From Vibrio cortegadensis (GTDB lineage: Bacteria; Pseudomonadota; Gammaproteobacteria; Enterobacterales; Vibrionaceae), in NCBI RefSeq assembly GCF_024347395.1, contig NZ_AP025472.1, forward strand, positions 372,001 to 436,000: 64,000 nt of DNA, read 5' to 3'. Positions 1-8,516 of this stretch are shown here, one piece after another. Below the pieces are notes generated by a model. The model was not told the origin of the DNA, did not search any database, and was given only the letters and a program-made list of their open reading frames with translations. The position numbers and the translations under genes were made by a program. The number at the start of each line of letters is the position of its first letter. Within the stretch, counting starts at the first letter, position 1.

Positions 1-225
1 GAAGAAGCACTAGGCCTTCAAGAGATCAAAGTGAAAGGCGAAGGCAGTCACTTTGAAGTAATCGCAGTTGATGCTTGTTTCGATGGCATGAGCCGAGTAA
101 AGAAGCAGCAATTAATTTATGGTCCGCTAACGGATTATATTCAACGTAATGACATTCACGCACTTTCAATCAAAGCGTTTACTCCAGAAGAGTGGGATCG
201 CGATAAGAAATTGATGTCGCTGTAA
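1..225 (+). CDS. ibaG: BolA-family protein IbaG (5' end missing)
   Basis: Open from the first base of the window to a TAA at 223-225, so the true start lies upstream. The visible 74 residues hold the BolA/IbaG core: GEGSHFEVIAV, then SRVKKQQLIY, then IKAFTPEEW near the end. IbaG is a small BolA-family protein linked to acid stress and iron-sulfur or glutaredoxin partners; that role is family knowledge. It lies 9 bases ahead of murA, the usual arrangement in gammaproteobacteria, and is probably co-transcribed with it. A GTG at 31 would give a 64-residue protein lacking the first helix, so I reject it as the start. Confidence 0.93.
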   Translation, partial: EEALGLQEIKVKGEGSHFEVIAVDACFDGMSRVKKQQLIYGPLTDYIQRNDIHALSIKAFTPEEWDRDKKLMSL

Positions 226-234
226 GGTTTATTG

Positions 235-1500
235 ATGGAAAAGTTTCGAGTTATTGGGTCTGATTCACCGTTAACAGGTGAAGTGACTATCTCTGGTGCT
301 AAAAACGCAGCACTTCCTATTTTATTTGCATCTATCTTAGCGGAAGAGCCAGTTGAAGTGGCGAACGTGCCGCATCTTCGTGATATCGATACATCGATGG
401 AACTGCTTAAGCGTTTAGGTGCAAAAGTGAGCCGTAATGGCAGCGTGCATGTCGATGGTAGTCAAATCAATGAATATTGTGCGCCATATGATTTAGTGAA
501 AACGATGCGTGCTTCTATTTGGGCTTTAGGTCCTTTGGTCGCTCGTTTTGGTCAAGGTCAGGTTTCATTGCCTGGTGGTTGTGCGATTGGTGCTCGTCCT
601 GTGGATCTCCATATTCATGGTTTAGAGCAATTAGGTGCAACGATTACGCTTGAAGATGGTTACGTTAAAGCTGAAGTTGATGGTCGTTTAAAAGGCGCTC
701 ACATTGTCATGGACAAAGTCAGTGTTGGCGCAACGATCACTATTATGTGCGCGGCGACCTTAGCAGAAGGTACGACAATTTTAGACAACGCAGCGCGTGA
801 ACCTGAAATTGTAGATACTGCTGACTTCTTAAATGCCATTGGCGCGAAAGTGTCTGGTGCAGGTACTGATACCATTACCATTGAAGGGGTTGAACGACTT
901 GCTGGTGGTAAGCACTCAGTTGTTGCTGACCGTATTGAAACAGGGACCTTCCTTGTTGCTGCTGCGGTATCTGGTGGTAAGGTAGTATGTAAAAATACCC
1001 ACCCACATTTACTTGAAGCCGTATTAGCAAAACTAGAAGAAGCGGGAGCGGTTGTTGAATCCGGTGATGACTGGATCAGCCTTGATATGACCGAACGTGA
1101 GTTAAAGTCTGTCAAAATTGTTACTGCACCTCACCCTGGTTTCCCTACCGATATGCAAGCTCAATTTACGCTGTTGAATATGATGGCGAAAGGCAATGGC
1201 ATGATAACGGAAACGATCTTTGAAAATCGCTTCATGCACGTTCCTGAACTGCAACGTATGGGAGCAAAAGCGGAAATCGAAGGTAATACGGTTATTTGTG
1301 GTGACACTGAGTCGCTCAGTGGTGCTCAAGTGATGGCGACCGATTTACGAGCTTCTGCAAGTTTAGTGATTGCTGGTTGTATCGCAAATGGTGAGACGAT
1401 TGTTGATCGTATTTATCATATTGATCGTGGATACGATAAGATCGAAGATAAGCTTTCGGCTCTTGGCGCCAATATTGAGCGTTTTCGAGAGTCAAGCTAA
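235..1500 (+). CDS. murA: UDP-N-acetylglucosamine 1-carboxyvinyltransferase MurA
   Basis: MurA transfers enolpyruvate from PEP to UDP-GlcNAc, the first committed step of peptidoglycan synthesis, in the cytoplasm. The protein has 421 residues, matching the usual length of about 419. The GAKNAA motif is at 21-26, and the PEP-binding and fosfomycin-target cysteine is C116 in PGGCAIGARP. R-rich EPT-synthase repeats run throughout. I chose ATG 235 over the TTG at 232, because it gives the family N-terminus MEKFRV and has TAAGG about 8 bases upstream. A strong terminator follows. It is co-directional with ibaG. No oddities seen. Confidence 0.98.
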   Translation: MEKFRVIGSDSPLTGEVTISGAKNAALPILFASILAEEPVEVANVPHLRDIDTSMELLKRLGAKVSRNGSVHVDGSQINEYCAPYDLVKTMRASIWALGPLVARFGQGQVSLPGGCAIGARPVDLHIHGLEQLGATITLEDGYVKAEVDGRLKGAHIVMDKVSVGATITIMCAATLAEGTTILDNAAREPEIVDTADFLNAIGAKVSGAGTDTITIEGVERLAGGKHSVVADRIETGTFLVAAAVSGGKVVCKNTHPHLLEAVLAKLEEAGAVVESGDDWISLDMTERELKSVKIVTAPHPGFPTDMQAQFTLLNMMAKGNGMITETIFENRFMHVPELQRMGAKAEIEGNTVICGDTESLSGAQVMATDLRASASLVIAGCIANGETIVDRIYHIDRGYDKIEDKLSALGANIERFRESS

Positions 1501-1517
1501 CTGATCGCTTGCTTAGA

Positions 1518-1547
1518 AAGCCGGAATCCTAGGGTTTCGGCTTTTTT
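1518..1547 (+). terminator. Rho-independent terminator after murA
   Basis: Nine-pair stem AAGCCGGAA / TTTCGGCTT (one G-T pair) with an 8-base loop, followed directly by a T run. It ends the ibaG-murA unit. Confidence 0.9.
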
Positions 1548-1613
1548 ATTGAATTAATTTCTTCCTGTTCCATTTTATACGAATGGAACATGGGCGTTGT
1601 TTGGAGAACTAAA

Positions 1614-2354
1614 ATGATTGCACTTTTACGCCTGTTGGCGGTTGTTGTTTTTGCTATCGTCATGTTTGTGTTTGGTTGTGGTTACTGCTTGTTTAGCCCA
1701 CGCAACCCAAAGCATGTATTTAGATTTGGCCGTTACTTTGGCTATATGTCTAAAGTGTTTGGTATTAAATTGGAGCTGCGCCTTCCTGATGATGCCTACA
1801 CGCGTGGCCAGCACGTTTACGTCGCTAACCACCAAAATACGTGGGATCTGTTTACAGTTTCTGCTGCGGTGACACCAAAAGTAGTTACGGTAGGAAAAAA
1901 GAGCTTAGTTTGGATGCCGCTATTTGGTCAGCTTTACTGGTTAACAGGTAACATTTTGATTGACCGTGCGAACCGCAGCAAAGCGGTAGGTACGATTGAT
2001 CAAGTAGTCAACAGCATTAAAAATAGTGACGTTTCTATTTGGATGTTCCCAGAAGGGACTCGCTCACGTGGGCGTGGTTTGTTGCCATTTAAAACTGGGG
2101 CATTTCATGCTGCCGTTGGCGCTGAGGTGCCAATCGTACCGATTGTATGCAGCAGTACGGGGGGCGTAAAACTGAACCGTTGGAATAACGGTCACGTTAT
2201 CGTTGAAATGCTTCCTCCAGTGAGTGTTGAAGGTTATAACAAGAGTAATATTCGAGAGCTTGCGAATACATGCCGTGAGCAAATGAAAGAGAAACTCGAG
2301 GCTTTAGATCAAGAAGTTGCTCTGCTTAATAAAAAGCAAACCGTTACAGATTAA
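1614..2354 (+). CDS. plsC: 1-acyl-sn-glycerol-3-phosphate acyltransferase PlsC
   Basis: PlsC acylates lysophosphatidic acid to phosphatidic acid at the inner membrane, the second acylation of phospholipid synthesis. The protein is 246 residues. The N-terminus is a hydrophobic anchor (residues 1-27). Then come the acyltransferase block NHQNTWD (72-78, H73 and D78 forming HX4D), the block FPEGTRSRG (145-153) and the PIVPIV block. The start at ATG 1614 follows GGAGA with a 7-base spacing. An upstream in-frame ATG at 1590 has no such site and would add eight residues before the anchor. The gene sits alone between two terminators. Confidence 0.95.
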   Translation: MIALLRLLAVVVFAIVMFVFGCGYCLFSPRNPKHVFRFGRYFGYMSKVFGIKLELRLPDDAYTRGQHVYVANHQNTWDLFTVSAAVTPKVVTVGKKSLVWMPLFGQLYWLTGNILIDRANRSKAVGTIDQVVNSIKNSDVSIWMFPEGTRSRGRGLLPFKTGAFHAAVGAEVPIVPIVCSSTGGVKLNRWNNGHVIVEMLPPVSVEGYNKSNIRELANTCREQMKEKLEALDQEVALLNKKQTVTD

Positions 2355-2370
2355 GAATAACCTTAAGCAA

Positions 2371-2405
2371 AAAAAAGGGTTGAACTGGTGAGTTCAACCC
2401 TTTCT
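2371..2405. terminator. Bidirectional terminator between plsC and ridA
   Basis: Long perfect stem AAGGGTTGAAC / GTTCAACCCTT with a 5-6 base loop. An A run lies on its left and a T run on its right, so it can stop transcription from both sides. Confidence 0.88.
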
Positions 2406-2423
2406 TGTTTCTATCGTATTGTA

Positions 2424-2585
2424 ATACCAATCGTAGTAAATAACTGGTCATCCTAGCTTGTTAAAATACTCGATAACGGCGTTAAAAATTTTGATTGTAG
2501 AATAACTATTTATCGAAAATTTCTGCCTTGTTCTCAAGCATTTTTCCTGCGCTATTTATGACTATCTACTTACTGTGATTGGTAT
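2424..2585. repeat. MITE-like element with terminal inverted repeats
   Basis: A 162-bp non-coding block bounded by imperfect terminal inverted repeats of about 19 bases. The left end begins ATACCAATCGTAGTAAATA and the right end, read on the other strand, begins ATACCAATCACAGTAAGTA. There is no open reading frame. The ends share the ATACCAAT core with the IS630-type elements near 39674 and 40819, so it may be a non-autonomous relative that uses such a transposase. That link is inference. It sits between the plsC terminator and the ridA stop codon. Confidence 0.6.
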
Positions 2586-2601
2586 AACTCCCGGAAGGGT
2601 A

Positions 2602-2991
2602 TTATTTACGAACGGCAATCGCTTCGATTTCGATACCCACATCTTTTGGCAAACGAGCCACTTCAACGCAAGAACGCGCTGGGTAATGTTCTACATTGTG
2701 TTCATCAAAGAACTTACCGTAAACTTCATTTACAGCACCGAAATCATTTAAGTCTTTTACGAATACCGTCATCTTAACGATGTCTGATACGGCTAAGCCA
2801 GATGCTGCAACGACAGCTTTTACATTGTCTAAAGATTGACGAGCTTGAACTGCGATGTCATCAGAAACCTCGCCTGTTGCTGGATCTACAGGGATTTGGC
2901 CTGAAGTCAGAACCATACTGCCTAGGTCAACACCTTGAATGTATGGACCGATTGCTGCAGGAGCTGATTCTGTATGAAGAACTTTAGTCAT
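2602..2991 (-). CDS. ridA: 2-iminobutanoate/2-iminopropanoate deaminase RidA
   Basis: RidA-family enzymes hydrolyse reactive enamine/imine intermediates released by PLP enzymes, giving 2-keto acids and ammonia; they act as cytoplasmic trimers. The 129-residue length is typical. Family signatures are IGPYIQG near residue 15, TSGQIPVDPATGE (30-42), the long helix with VKMTVFVKDL, and the active-site arginine in PARSCVEVARLP (about 104-115). It lies downstream of and co-directional with arcA and argF, though 170 bases separate it from argF. The association of ridA with arginine genes is common in gammaproteobacteria. No terminator was seen between argF and ridA. Confidence 0.95.
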   Translation of the reverse strand: MTKVLHTESAPAAIGPYIQGVDLGSMVLTSGQIPVDPATGEVSDDIAVQARQSLDNVKAVVAASGLAVSDIVKMTVFVKDLNDFGAVNEVYGKFFDEHNVEHYPARSCVEVARLPKDVGIEIEAIAVRK

Positions 2992-3161
2992 TATAATATT
3001 CCATCGATTGTTAGGGGAAACTAGGTGGTTAGTTTGCCTTCAAACCCCGAAGAGGTAAAGCGCAAAAGTCGCCACCTATTACGCTTGTGAAAACTTTAAA
3101 TTCGAGAAAGCTTTCAATTCGTGAGAGCTTTAAATTTTTGAAAACTATAAGTTCGTGAGAC

Positions 3162-4166
3162 TTAGTCCCCTAAGGTTGCAACCATGACAGCCTTGATGGT
3201 GTGCATACGGTTTTCAGCCTGATCAAAAACAATCGAGTAGTCTGATTCAAATACTTCATCAGTCACTTCTAAACCATTCATGGCGTACTTGTCGGAGACT
3301 TCTTTACCGACAGTCGTTTCATCATTATGAAATGCAGGTAGACAGTGCATGAATTTCACTTGAGGGTTGCCAGTCGCTTTAATTACATCCATGTTGATTT
3401 GATAGGGCGTCATTAATGCAACACGTTCATCCCATGCTTGTTCTGATTCTCCCATTGAGACCCAAACATCGGTATAGAGAAAGTCACAACCTTCCACGCC
3501 TTGTTTTACATCTTCTGTCAGAGTAATCGTCGCTCCAGTAAGTTCGGCGATTTGCTGACACTCTTTAATTAATGATTCGTCAGGCCAAAATGATCTTGGT
3601 GCGATTAAACGGATGTCCATCCCCATTTTTGCAGCGCCAACCAACAGTGAGTTGCCCATGTTATTACGAGCATCGCCAAGGTAGGCAAAAGTGGTTTGAT
3701 GGAGCAACTTGCCGCGGCCATGTTCAAGCATGGTGAGGAAGTCGGCTAGAATCTGAGTCGGGTGAAACTCATTGGTGAGGCCATTCCAAACCGGAACGCC
3801 AGCATACTCACCAAGCTCTTCAACAATGTCTTGCCCAAACCCGCGGTACTCAATTCCATCATACATGCGCCCCAATACACGAGCGGTGTCTTTCATTGAC
3901 TCTTTATGACCGATCTGAGAACCCGATGGACCTAGGTAAGAAACTTGAGCGCCTTGATCAAATGCGGCAACTTCAAAAGCACAACGAGTTCGCGTGGAAG
4001 CTTTCTCAAAAATCAGAGCGATATTTTTACCGCTTAAACGCTTCTGCTCAGTGCCAGCATATTTCGCTTTTTTAAGATCCATCGAGAGATCCAGTAGAAA
4101 TTGGATCTCCTTAGGAGTGTAATCGAGCAGTTTCAAGAAATTACGGTTGCGCAAATTGAAAGCCAT
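3162..4166 (-). CDS. argF: Ornithine carbamoyltransferase
   Basis: Makes citrulline from ornithine and carbamoyl phosphate, or works in reverse in the arginine deiminase route. The 334-residue length is typical. Carbamoyl-phosphate binding motif STRTR is at 57-61, FHPTQ at 135-139, the ornithine loop SMG at 238-240 and HCLP at 275-278. It lies downstream of arcA on the same strand but behind a terminator (4253-4280) and an ArgR-like box, so it probably has its own promoter. Whether it serves synthesis or breakdown cannot be told from sequence alone; the arcA neighbour fits a catabolic role, while the ArgR-like box suggests arginine control. Confidence 0.95.
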   Translation of the reverse strand: MAFNLRNRNFLKLLDYTPKEIQFLLDLSMDLKKAKYAGTEQKRLSGKNIALIFEKASTRTRCAFEVAAFDQGAQVSYLGPSGSQIGHKESMKDTARVLGRMYDGIEYRGFGQDIVEELGEYAGVPVWNGLTNEFHPTQILADFLTMLEHGRGKLLHQTTFAYLGDARNNMGNSLLVGAAKMGMDIRLIAPRSFWPDESLIKECQQIAELTGATITLTEDVKQGVEGCDFLYTDVWVSMGESEQAWDERVALMTPYQINMDVIKATGNPQVKFMHCLPAFHNDETTVGKEVSDKYAMNGLEVTDEVFESDYSIVFDQAENRMHTIKAVMVATLGD

Positions 4167-4205
4167 GTCTCATTCCTTAAGATAATGAATAGGGTAGAAA
4201 ATACT

Positions 4206-4244
4206 TATACATATAAATGCCATAATTGTGAATAATTATTTATC
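4206..4244. promoter_or_regulatory. ArgR-like operator upstream of argF
   Basis: TGAATAATTATTTA (4229-4242) matches the 18-bp ARG box (TGAAT-N4-ATTCA) at all but one of the core positions. A weaker half-matching box sits at 4206-4223, leaving the 3-bp gap typical of paired ARG boxes. It is 60-80 bases upstream of the argF start on the minus strand. Binding is inferred. Confidence 0.5.
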
Positions 4245-4252
4245 GCAAAAAT

Positions 4253-4280
4253 AGAAAAGGGCTGAAAAAATCAGCCCTTA
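4253..4280 (-). terminator. Terminator after arcA
   Basis: Perfect 9-pair stem AAGGGCTGA / TCAGCCCTT with a short A-rich (minus: T-rich) loop. The minus strand runs into CTTTTCTATTTTTG after the stem, so it reads as the arcA terminator upstream of argF. Confidence 0.8.
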
Positions 4281-4341
4281 GAAGTATCGATAGAGGTTTT
4301 AGAGATTAAGGTTTAGAGATTAGTTTTCATAGGTAGATAAA

Positions 4342-5562
4342 CTAAATGCCATCACGCTCAATAGGGCAACTCATACAGCGAGCGCCACCACGACCACGTC
4401 CTAATTCATTACCAGGGATGGTAAGCACTTCGATTCCTGCTTTATCATACTTTTCATTGGTATAGACATTACGCTCATAACCGATGACGACCCCTGGTTT
4501 CACTGTGAGAACATTATTGGCATCATTCCATTGCTCACGCTCCGCTTCATAACTGTCCCCGCCAGTCGTGATGATCTTAAGTTGATCAATCCCTAAAGCC
4601 GACTCAATGGCGCTCATATAGCTATGCGACTCTTCCGCTTTCATTTCTCCATTCTGTTTAGGAGTTAAACGCCATGTATTCAAATCTTTACGAACGATTT
4701 CTGGATAAACGGAAAAAGTATCAATATCCATGTGAGTCATTACGGTATCTAAGTGCATGCATGAGCGATGTTTAGGTAAATCAATAGCGATCACTTCACT
4801 CGCTTGGCCTGTTTTGAAAAGGTTCTGCGCCATATTTTCAACGCCTTGTGGAGTGGTTCGCTCTGAAATACCAATCAGAACGGCACCATTACCGATCACC
4901 AGAACATCACCGCCTTCAATATTGGCATTATCGTAGTTCAAATGTTCATCATCGAAATACTTAATGAAGTCCTGCCCTGCAAATGTGGGGTGCCAGCGAT
5001 AGATAGCACGCAAGTGATTCGTTTCACGTTGTCTTGCTGCTTTCATCATAGGGTTAAGGGAGACGCCACCATATACCCAACAAGATGTATCGCGAGTGAA
5101 GAGATGGTTAGGCAAAGGTTCAATCACAAAGTCGAGTGGGCGATGCATTTTAGGCAGCATTGAAGAGGATTGAATCGGCAACTCAGAGTAGGCTAGGCCA
5201 CCAAGAAGTATCGTCGCTAAGTGTTCATTGTCCATACTTGCGAGGTAGATACGCAGCTCACGAGCAAACGTTGGCCCATAACGGAAATTAGAGATTTGGG
5301 TCTCCAGAAGCCACTCTCTTGCTTCTGCTACATCGAGAGTTTCGACTAAAAGATCATGCAACAGGAGAACGTCGACTCCTTGATTTCGAAGTGTATTGGC
5401 GAAAACATCATGCTCTTTCCCGGCAGCTTCAACTGCTAATACGTCATCGAAAAGAAGTTCATGACAGTTGGATGGGGTTAAGTGGGTGAGGGCGCGCTCC
5501 GGGCGATTTAGTAATACTCGTCTTAACTGACCGACTTCAGAGCCAACGTACAACTTACTCAT
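4342..5562 (-). CDS. arcA: Arginine deiminase
   Basis: Hydrolyses arginine to citrulline and ammonia, the first step of the arginine deiminase pathway. It is a cytoplasmic guanidino-modifying enzyme of 406 residues, the usual length. The catalytic cysteine is C396 in GRGRGGARCMSCPIERD at the C-terminus. The conserved His/Asp segment MHLDTVMTHMDID and the N-terminal substrate segment NRPERALTHLTP are present. The product citrulline is the substrate of the downstream argF product. No carbamate kinase (arcC) or arginine/ornithine antiporter (arcD) lies next to it in the window, so the pathway is incomplete locally. Upstream are ArgR-like boxes. Confidence 0.96.
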   Translation of the reverse strand: MSKLYVGSEVGQLRRVLLNRPERALTHLTPSNCHELLFDDVLAVEAAGKEHDVFANTLRNQGVDVLLLHDLLVETLDVAEAREWLLETQISNFRYGPTFARELRIYLASMDNEHLATILLGGLAYSELPIQSSSMLPKMHRPLDFVIEPLPNHLFTRDTSCWVYGGVSLNPMMKAARQRETNHLRAIYRWHPTFAGQDFIKYFDDEHLNYDNANIEGGDVLVIGNGAVLIGISERTTPQGVENMAQNLFKTGQASEVIAIDLPKHRSCMHLDTVMTHMDIDTFSVYPEIVRKDLNTWRLTPKQNGEMKAEESHSYMSAIESALGIDQLKIITTGGDSYEAEREQWNDANNVLTVKPGVVIGYERNVYTNEKYDKAGIEVLTIPGNELGRGRGGARCMSCPIERDGI

Positions 5563-6134
5563 TTTGTATCCTTACTATTAGTCCAGTGTGTAGTTATGGC
5601 AAGGTTATCGGCAATATGCAAATTGAACATAAGTGAAACATTCTGATGAAGTGGGCTTATTGTAATGCTTAGCTCTGATATATAGGAGTTTGGTGAATTT
5701 TGATACTGAAAGCTAACATTCGATCTTAACAATATGTTGTGAGTGAATATGCAATGAGAGATATAGAAAAGTGGCGGTCTCAGTAGCTTGATTGTGAATT
5801 TATATGCATTACGGATGCCATTTTTATCATTGGATTACGTTATTATGCACTCTTCTGATTTTGACTATATGCAATCAAGGATAATAAACAGGCGGTTTAC
5901 TGAGCACTTCTCATTTTAAGCCATAAAAATATTGTTCTGAATTTCGTTATGCATAAAAAATGTTAATTTCCTGTATGTACCTTGTTCGTTTTTTTGCTTG
6001 CCATTAAATATTTAAATCTGATCCAGAAAAGATCGGTTCTAGGAGGGTTTGATAGTGGCTTTTAAGCTCGATCCATGACATATTTCATCGCTATAATATT
6101 TGATCCTTATAAGCACACATTCTGGAGCACAAAC
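5563..6134. promoter_or_regulatory. Divergent control region between arcA and rraB with ArgR-like boxes
   Basis: About 570 bases without a convincing gene. TGAATTTATATGCA (5795-5808) is close to an ARG box, of the TGAAT-N4-ATGCA form known from carAB-type operators. A weaker TGAATATGCAATGA occurs at 5744-5757, and the variant TATGCATAAAAAATG lies around 5949-5962. These suggest ArgR control of arcA, possibly of the divergent gene too. I saw no terminator or RNA gene. The ribosome site GGAG (6124-6127) belongs to rraB. Confidence 0.5.
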
Positions 6135-6551
6135 ATGTCTCACGAAGATGAATATCTATCAGTTGAAGATTTAATTGAGATTCAAAAAGAAGATACACGC
6201 GACATCATTGAAGCCTTAATTGAAGACGGTAGTGATCCGGATGCGCTGTATGACATCGAGCACCACCTTTTTGCTGAAAACTTTGAAGTACTTGAAAAAG
6301 CAGTTGTTGAAGCATTCAAGATGGGTTTCGAAGTTCTTGAAGCAGAAGAGACGGAAGATGAAGATGGCAACAAGCTTCTTTGTTGTGATGCGACGATGCA
6401 ATCTGTGTTAAAAGCGGATGTGATTGATGAGCAAGTGGTTAAGTTGGTTAACTTAGCTGAGAAGTTCGACATTATTTATGATGGCTGGGGTACTTACTAT
6501 GAAGGTGAGGACGCTATCCATGAAGACGAAGAAGAAGATGACGAAGAGTAA
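6135..6551 (+). CDS. rraB: Regulator of ribonuclease E activity B (RraB)
   Basis: RraB binds RNase E and changes the make-up of the degradosome, damping mRNA decay; this is family knowledge. The 138-residue protein is strongly acidic and ends in a run of Glu and Asp, as RraB does. The start at ATG 6135 follows GGAG with a suitable gap and gives MSHEDEYLSVEDL. An in-frame ATG at 6075 would add 20 hydrophobic residues unlike the family, and has no ribosome site. In many gammaproteobacteria rraB is also near argF/argI and ridA, which agrees with this order. A terminator follows. Confidence 0.93.
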   Translation: MSHEDEYLSVEDLIEIQKEDTRDIIEALIEDGSDPDALYDIEHHLFAENFEVLEKAVVEAFKMGFEVLEAEETEDEDGNKLLCCDATMQSVLKADVIDEQVVKLVNLAEKFDIIYDGWGTYYEGEDAIHEDEEEDDEE

Positions 6552-6576
6552 TCGTTAATTATCCTTTTGTTTACTA

Positions 6577-6606
6577 AAATGCCGGCTTATGAGTCGGCAT
6601 TTTTTA
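6577..6606 (+). terminator. Terminator after rraB
   Basis: Stem AAATGCCG / CGGCATTT with a short loop and a following T run. It ends the rraB transcript. Confidence 0.85.
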
Positions 6607-6682
6607 TTCCTCAAAAAGAGATGTCATTCTATCTACCCATTCTCTATAATGCAGACAAACTTGATCTAGCTCAATTTATATT

Positions 6683-7492
6683 ATGCAATTACCTCTGGCT
6701 GGCTGGTGGCAAATCTCACCATTGACCGATCTCTCTGTACCTCAAAATGATATTACTTTCCCATCCGCATTAAGTGCGGTACTGCCTAGTGATTTAACAG
6801 AAGAGATGATCGCGGATCAAGAGTGGCACTTAATGCATGATATTGATGTAGACGAAACTATGATCTCGTTTCCTGCGGTTGAGCTTGTAATGGCTGGTGT
6901 CGATTATTTTGCGGAGGTTAGGTTGAATGGCGTGGCGCTGTTTGATTGCGATGCCACTCAAAACGTATATAAGAAAGACATTCGACCTTACTTACAGTTA
7001 GGGAGAAATCGCTTTGAAGTTCTCTTTTTAGAGCAAGAAGAAGATTTATTGCTTGAAGAAGATAAATTGGATATATGCACTTTAGGTGAGCAACAAGTGA
7101 CGCCTTCTGATCGTCGTATCGGGATTTGGAAAGCGCCGTACTTACAATTTATTAAACACGTTCGCCTAGATCATATTACCACTGAGCAGATTTGGCATTA
7201 CGGTGGCGGCTGTGAATTTAAAGTGGATGTTTACTATCAAACATTCGCCTCGGGCCTCATTTCTGCTTCGATCAAATTTAATGGTATGACTTACCATGTC
7301 CCACTTGATGTCAGAGCCGACCATGCGGGAGCTCTATTCCAGATTGAAGCCCCTAAATACATCGATTTAAATAACCCTAATTCTGACGATATGTATCAAC
7401 TTGAAATCAAACTTGATGGGCAAGAATTGAAGCTTCAGGTGGGATTGAGCCAAGACTTATGCGTGACTCATTTTCCTGTGTTATCTGCGTGA
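6683..7492 (+). CDS. Hypothetical protein resembling a beta-mannosidase sugar-binding domain
   Basis: A 269-residue protein with no signal peptide. It begins with LAGWW, and the segment AGVDYFAEVRLNGVALFDCD (about 71-90) followed by RPYLQLGRNRFEVLFLE and GIWKAPYLQ resembles the N-terminal jelly-roll domain of family 2 glycoside hydrolases such as beta-mannosidase. In those enzymes a GVD.FAEV.LNG strand and a GIWR..YL strand are typical. No catalytic TIM-barrel is present; the protein stops after what looks like a second beta domain. It may be a stand-alone lectin-like protein or a relic; function unknown. It lies alone between rraB and the MarR-GNAT gene. Confidence 0.8.
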   Translation: MQLPLAGWWQISPLTDLSVPQNDITFPSALSAVLPSDLTEEMIADQEWHLMHDIDVDETMISFPAVELVMAGVDYFAEVRLNGVALFDCDATQNVYKKDIRPYLQLGRNRFEVLFLEQEEDLLLEEDKLDICTLGEQQVTPSDRRIGIWKAPYLQFIKHVRLDHITTEQIWHYGGGCEFKVDVYYQTFASGLISASIKFNGMTYHVPLDVRADHAGALFQIEAPKYIDLNNPNSDDMYQLEIKLDGQELKLQVGLSQDLCVTHFPVLSA

Positions 7493-7593
7493 TGGCTCTT
7501 TTTTCAGGTGCTAATGATTCCATCTTCTAGTACTAATGACTTTGTTTTTTGGGGTTGATAGAAGCGTTTGTCAAAGCAAAGGATCTGCTTAGC

Positions 7594-8499
7594 TCATAAA
7601 GCTTTTAGCATTCGAATTTCACAAACCTCATGACCAGTATTCCCCATCGCTTGCTTAATATGCTCAAAACCTAATGATTCATAAAGTGCCACTGCAGCAC
7701 TTAATTCTGCGGTGGTCTCTAGGTAACAGTACTTGTAGCCTTGTTTCTGAGCGAAGTTTAGCGCTTTGGTGACAAGCGTTTTCGCTAAACCTTTACCTCG
7801 GATTTGAGGTAAGAAATACATCTTTTGTAGTTCGCAAACCCCTTCCTCTCCAATTAAAGGAGCAACACCGCCGCCACCAACGACGGTCTCTCCTGCTTCT
7901 ATTATCCAATATTGTGCATTGCTCGCGCAGTATACTTCACTCATGCAATCTAAAGTCGGATCGCCAACGGCATAGCCTTGCTCTTCGGTTAAACCGAACT
8001 CTGCAGAAACGGTGCGGATGACAGAGGCTATTGGTAAATTATCTGCTGGTGTTAAAGGACGCACCTTTAAACCTTTTTGTCGTTCCGTATTAAGCAGTGC
8101 TTGGTTATAGATGGTTAAGGCGCTTTCAAGTTGAGTTAATTGCTCGATTGGAAGTTGGTCAATCACTTGCTGGTAATGGTGATCTTGTTGCTGGTGTAAT
8201 TGCTGCAATGTATGTAACCCCTGTTCAGTTAGGGTGGTCACTTGGCTACGCTTATCTTTTGGGTTGGTGATACTTTTGATGAAGCCTAACTTGCTTAGTC
8301 GGTTAAGAGTTCGACTCGCATTGGATTTATCGACATTTAAAAGCTTCGCCATTTGGTTCACGCTGCAAGGTGATCTTTCTAATTCAATGAGAGCATGAGC
8401 TTGAACGGGGGTAAGCGATACCTCTCCGCACTGGGTTTCTAGCATGCCCAATTGCCTGACAAGTTGGCGAGATAGATCTCTTAATGAGGCTGGGTTCAT
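7594..8499 (-). CDS. MarR-type regulator fused to GNAT acetyltransferase
   Basis: A 301-residue two-domain protein. Residues about 1-145 are a MarR winged helix: NQMAKLLNVDKSNASRTLNRL as the recognition region, then the wing NPKDKRSQVTTLTEQG. Residues about 148-300 are a GNAT fold, with the acetyl-CoA loop PQIRGKGLAKTLV and the C-terminal ALYESLGF motif. Such fusions are known in proteobacteria; the acetyl acceptor is unknown. Two 17-bp palindromes at 8517-8556, directly upstream of its start, are the likely operator and imply self-regulation. The start at 8499 gives MNPASLRDLSRQLVRQLG, typical of the family. Confidence 0.92.
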   Translation of the reverse strand: MNPASLRDLSRQLVRQLGMLETQCGEVSLTPVQAHALIELERSPCSVNQMAKLLNVDKSNASRTLNRLSKLGFIKSITNPKDKRSQVTTLTEQGLHTLQQLHQQQDHHYQQVIDQLPIEQLTQLESALTIYNQALLNTERQKGLKVRPLTPADNLPIASVIRTVSAEFGLTEEQGYAVGDPTLDCMSEVYCASNAQYWIIEAGETVVGGGGVAPLIGEEGVCELQKMYFLPQIRGKGLAKTLVTKALNFAQKQGYKYCYLETTAELSAAVALYESLGFEHIKQAMGNTGHEVCEIRMLKAL

Positions 8500-8516
8500 A
8501 ATTATTACCTAAAAGT

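Noticed and set aside
699..1329. Minus-strand open frames within murA
   Set aside because: Antisense shadows of a strongly coding gene.
6075..6134. Upstream ATG extension of rraB
   Set aside because: No ribosome site, and residues unlike the family; GGAG precedes the ATG at 6135.
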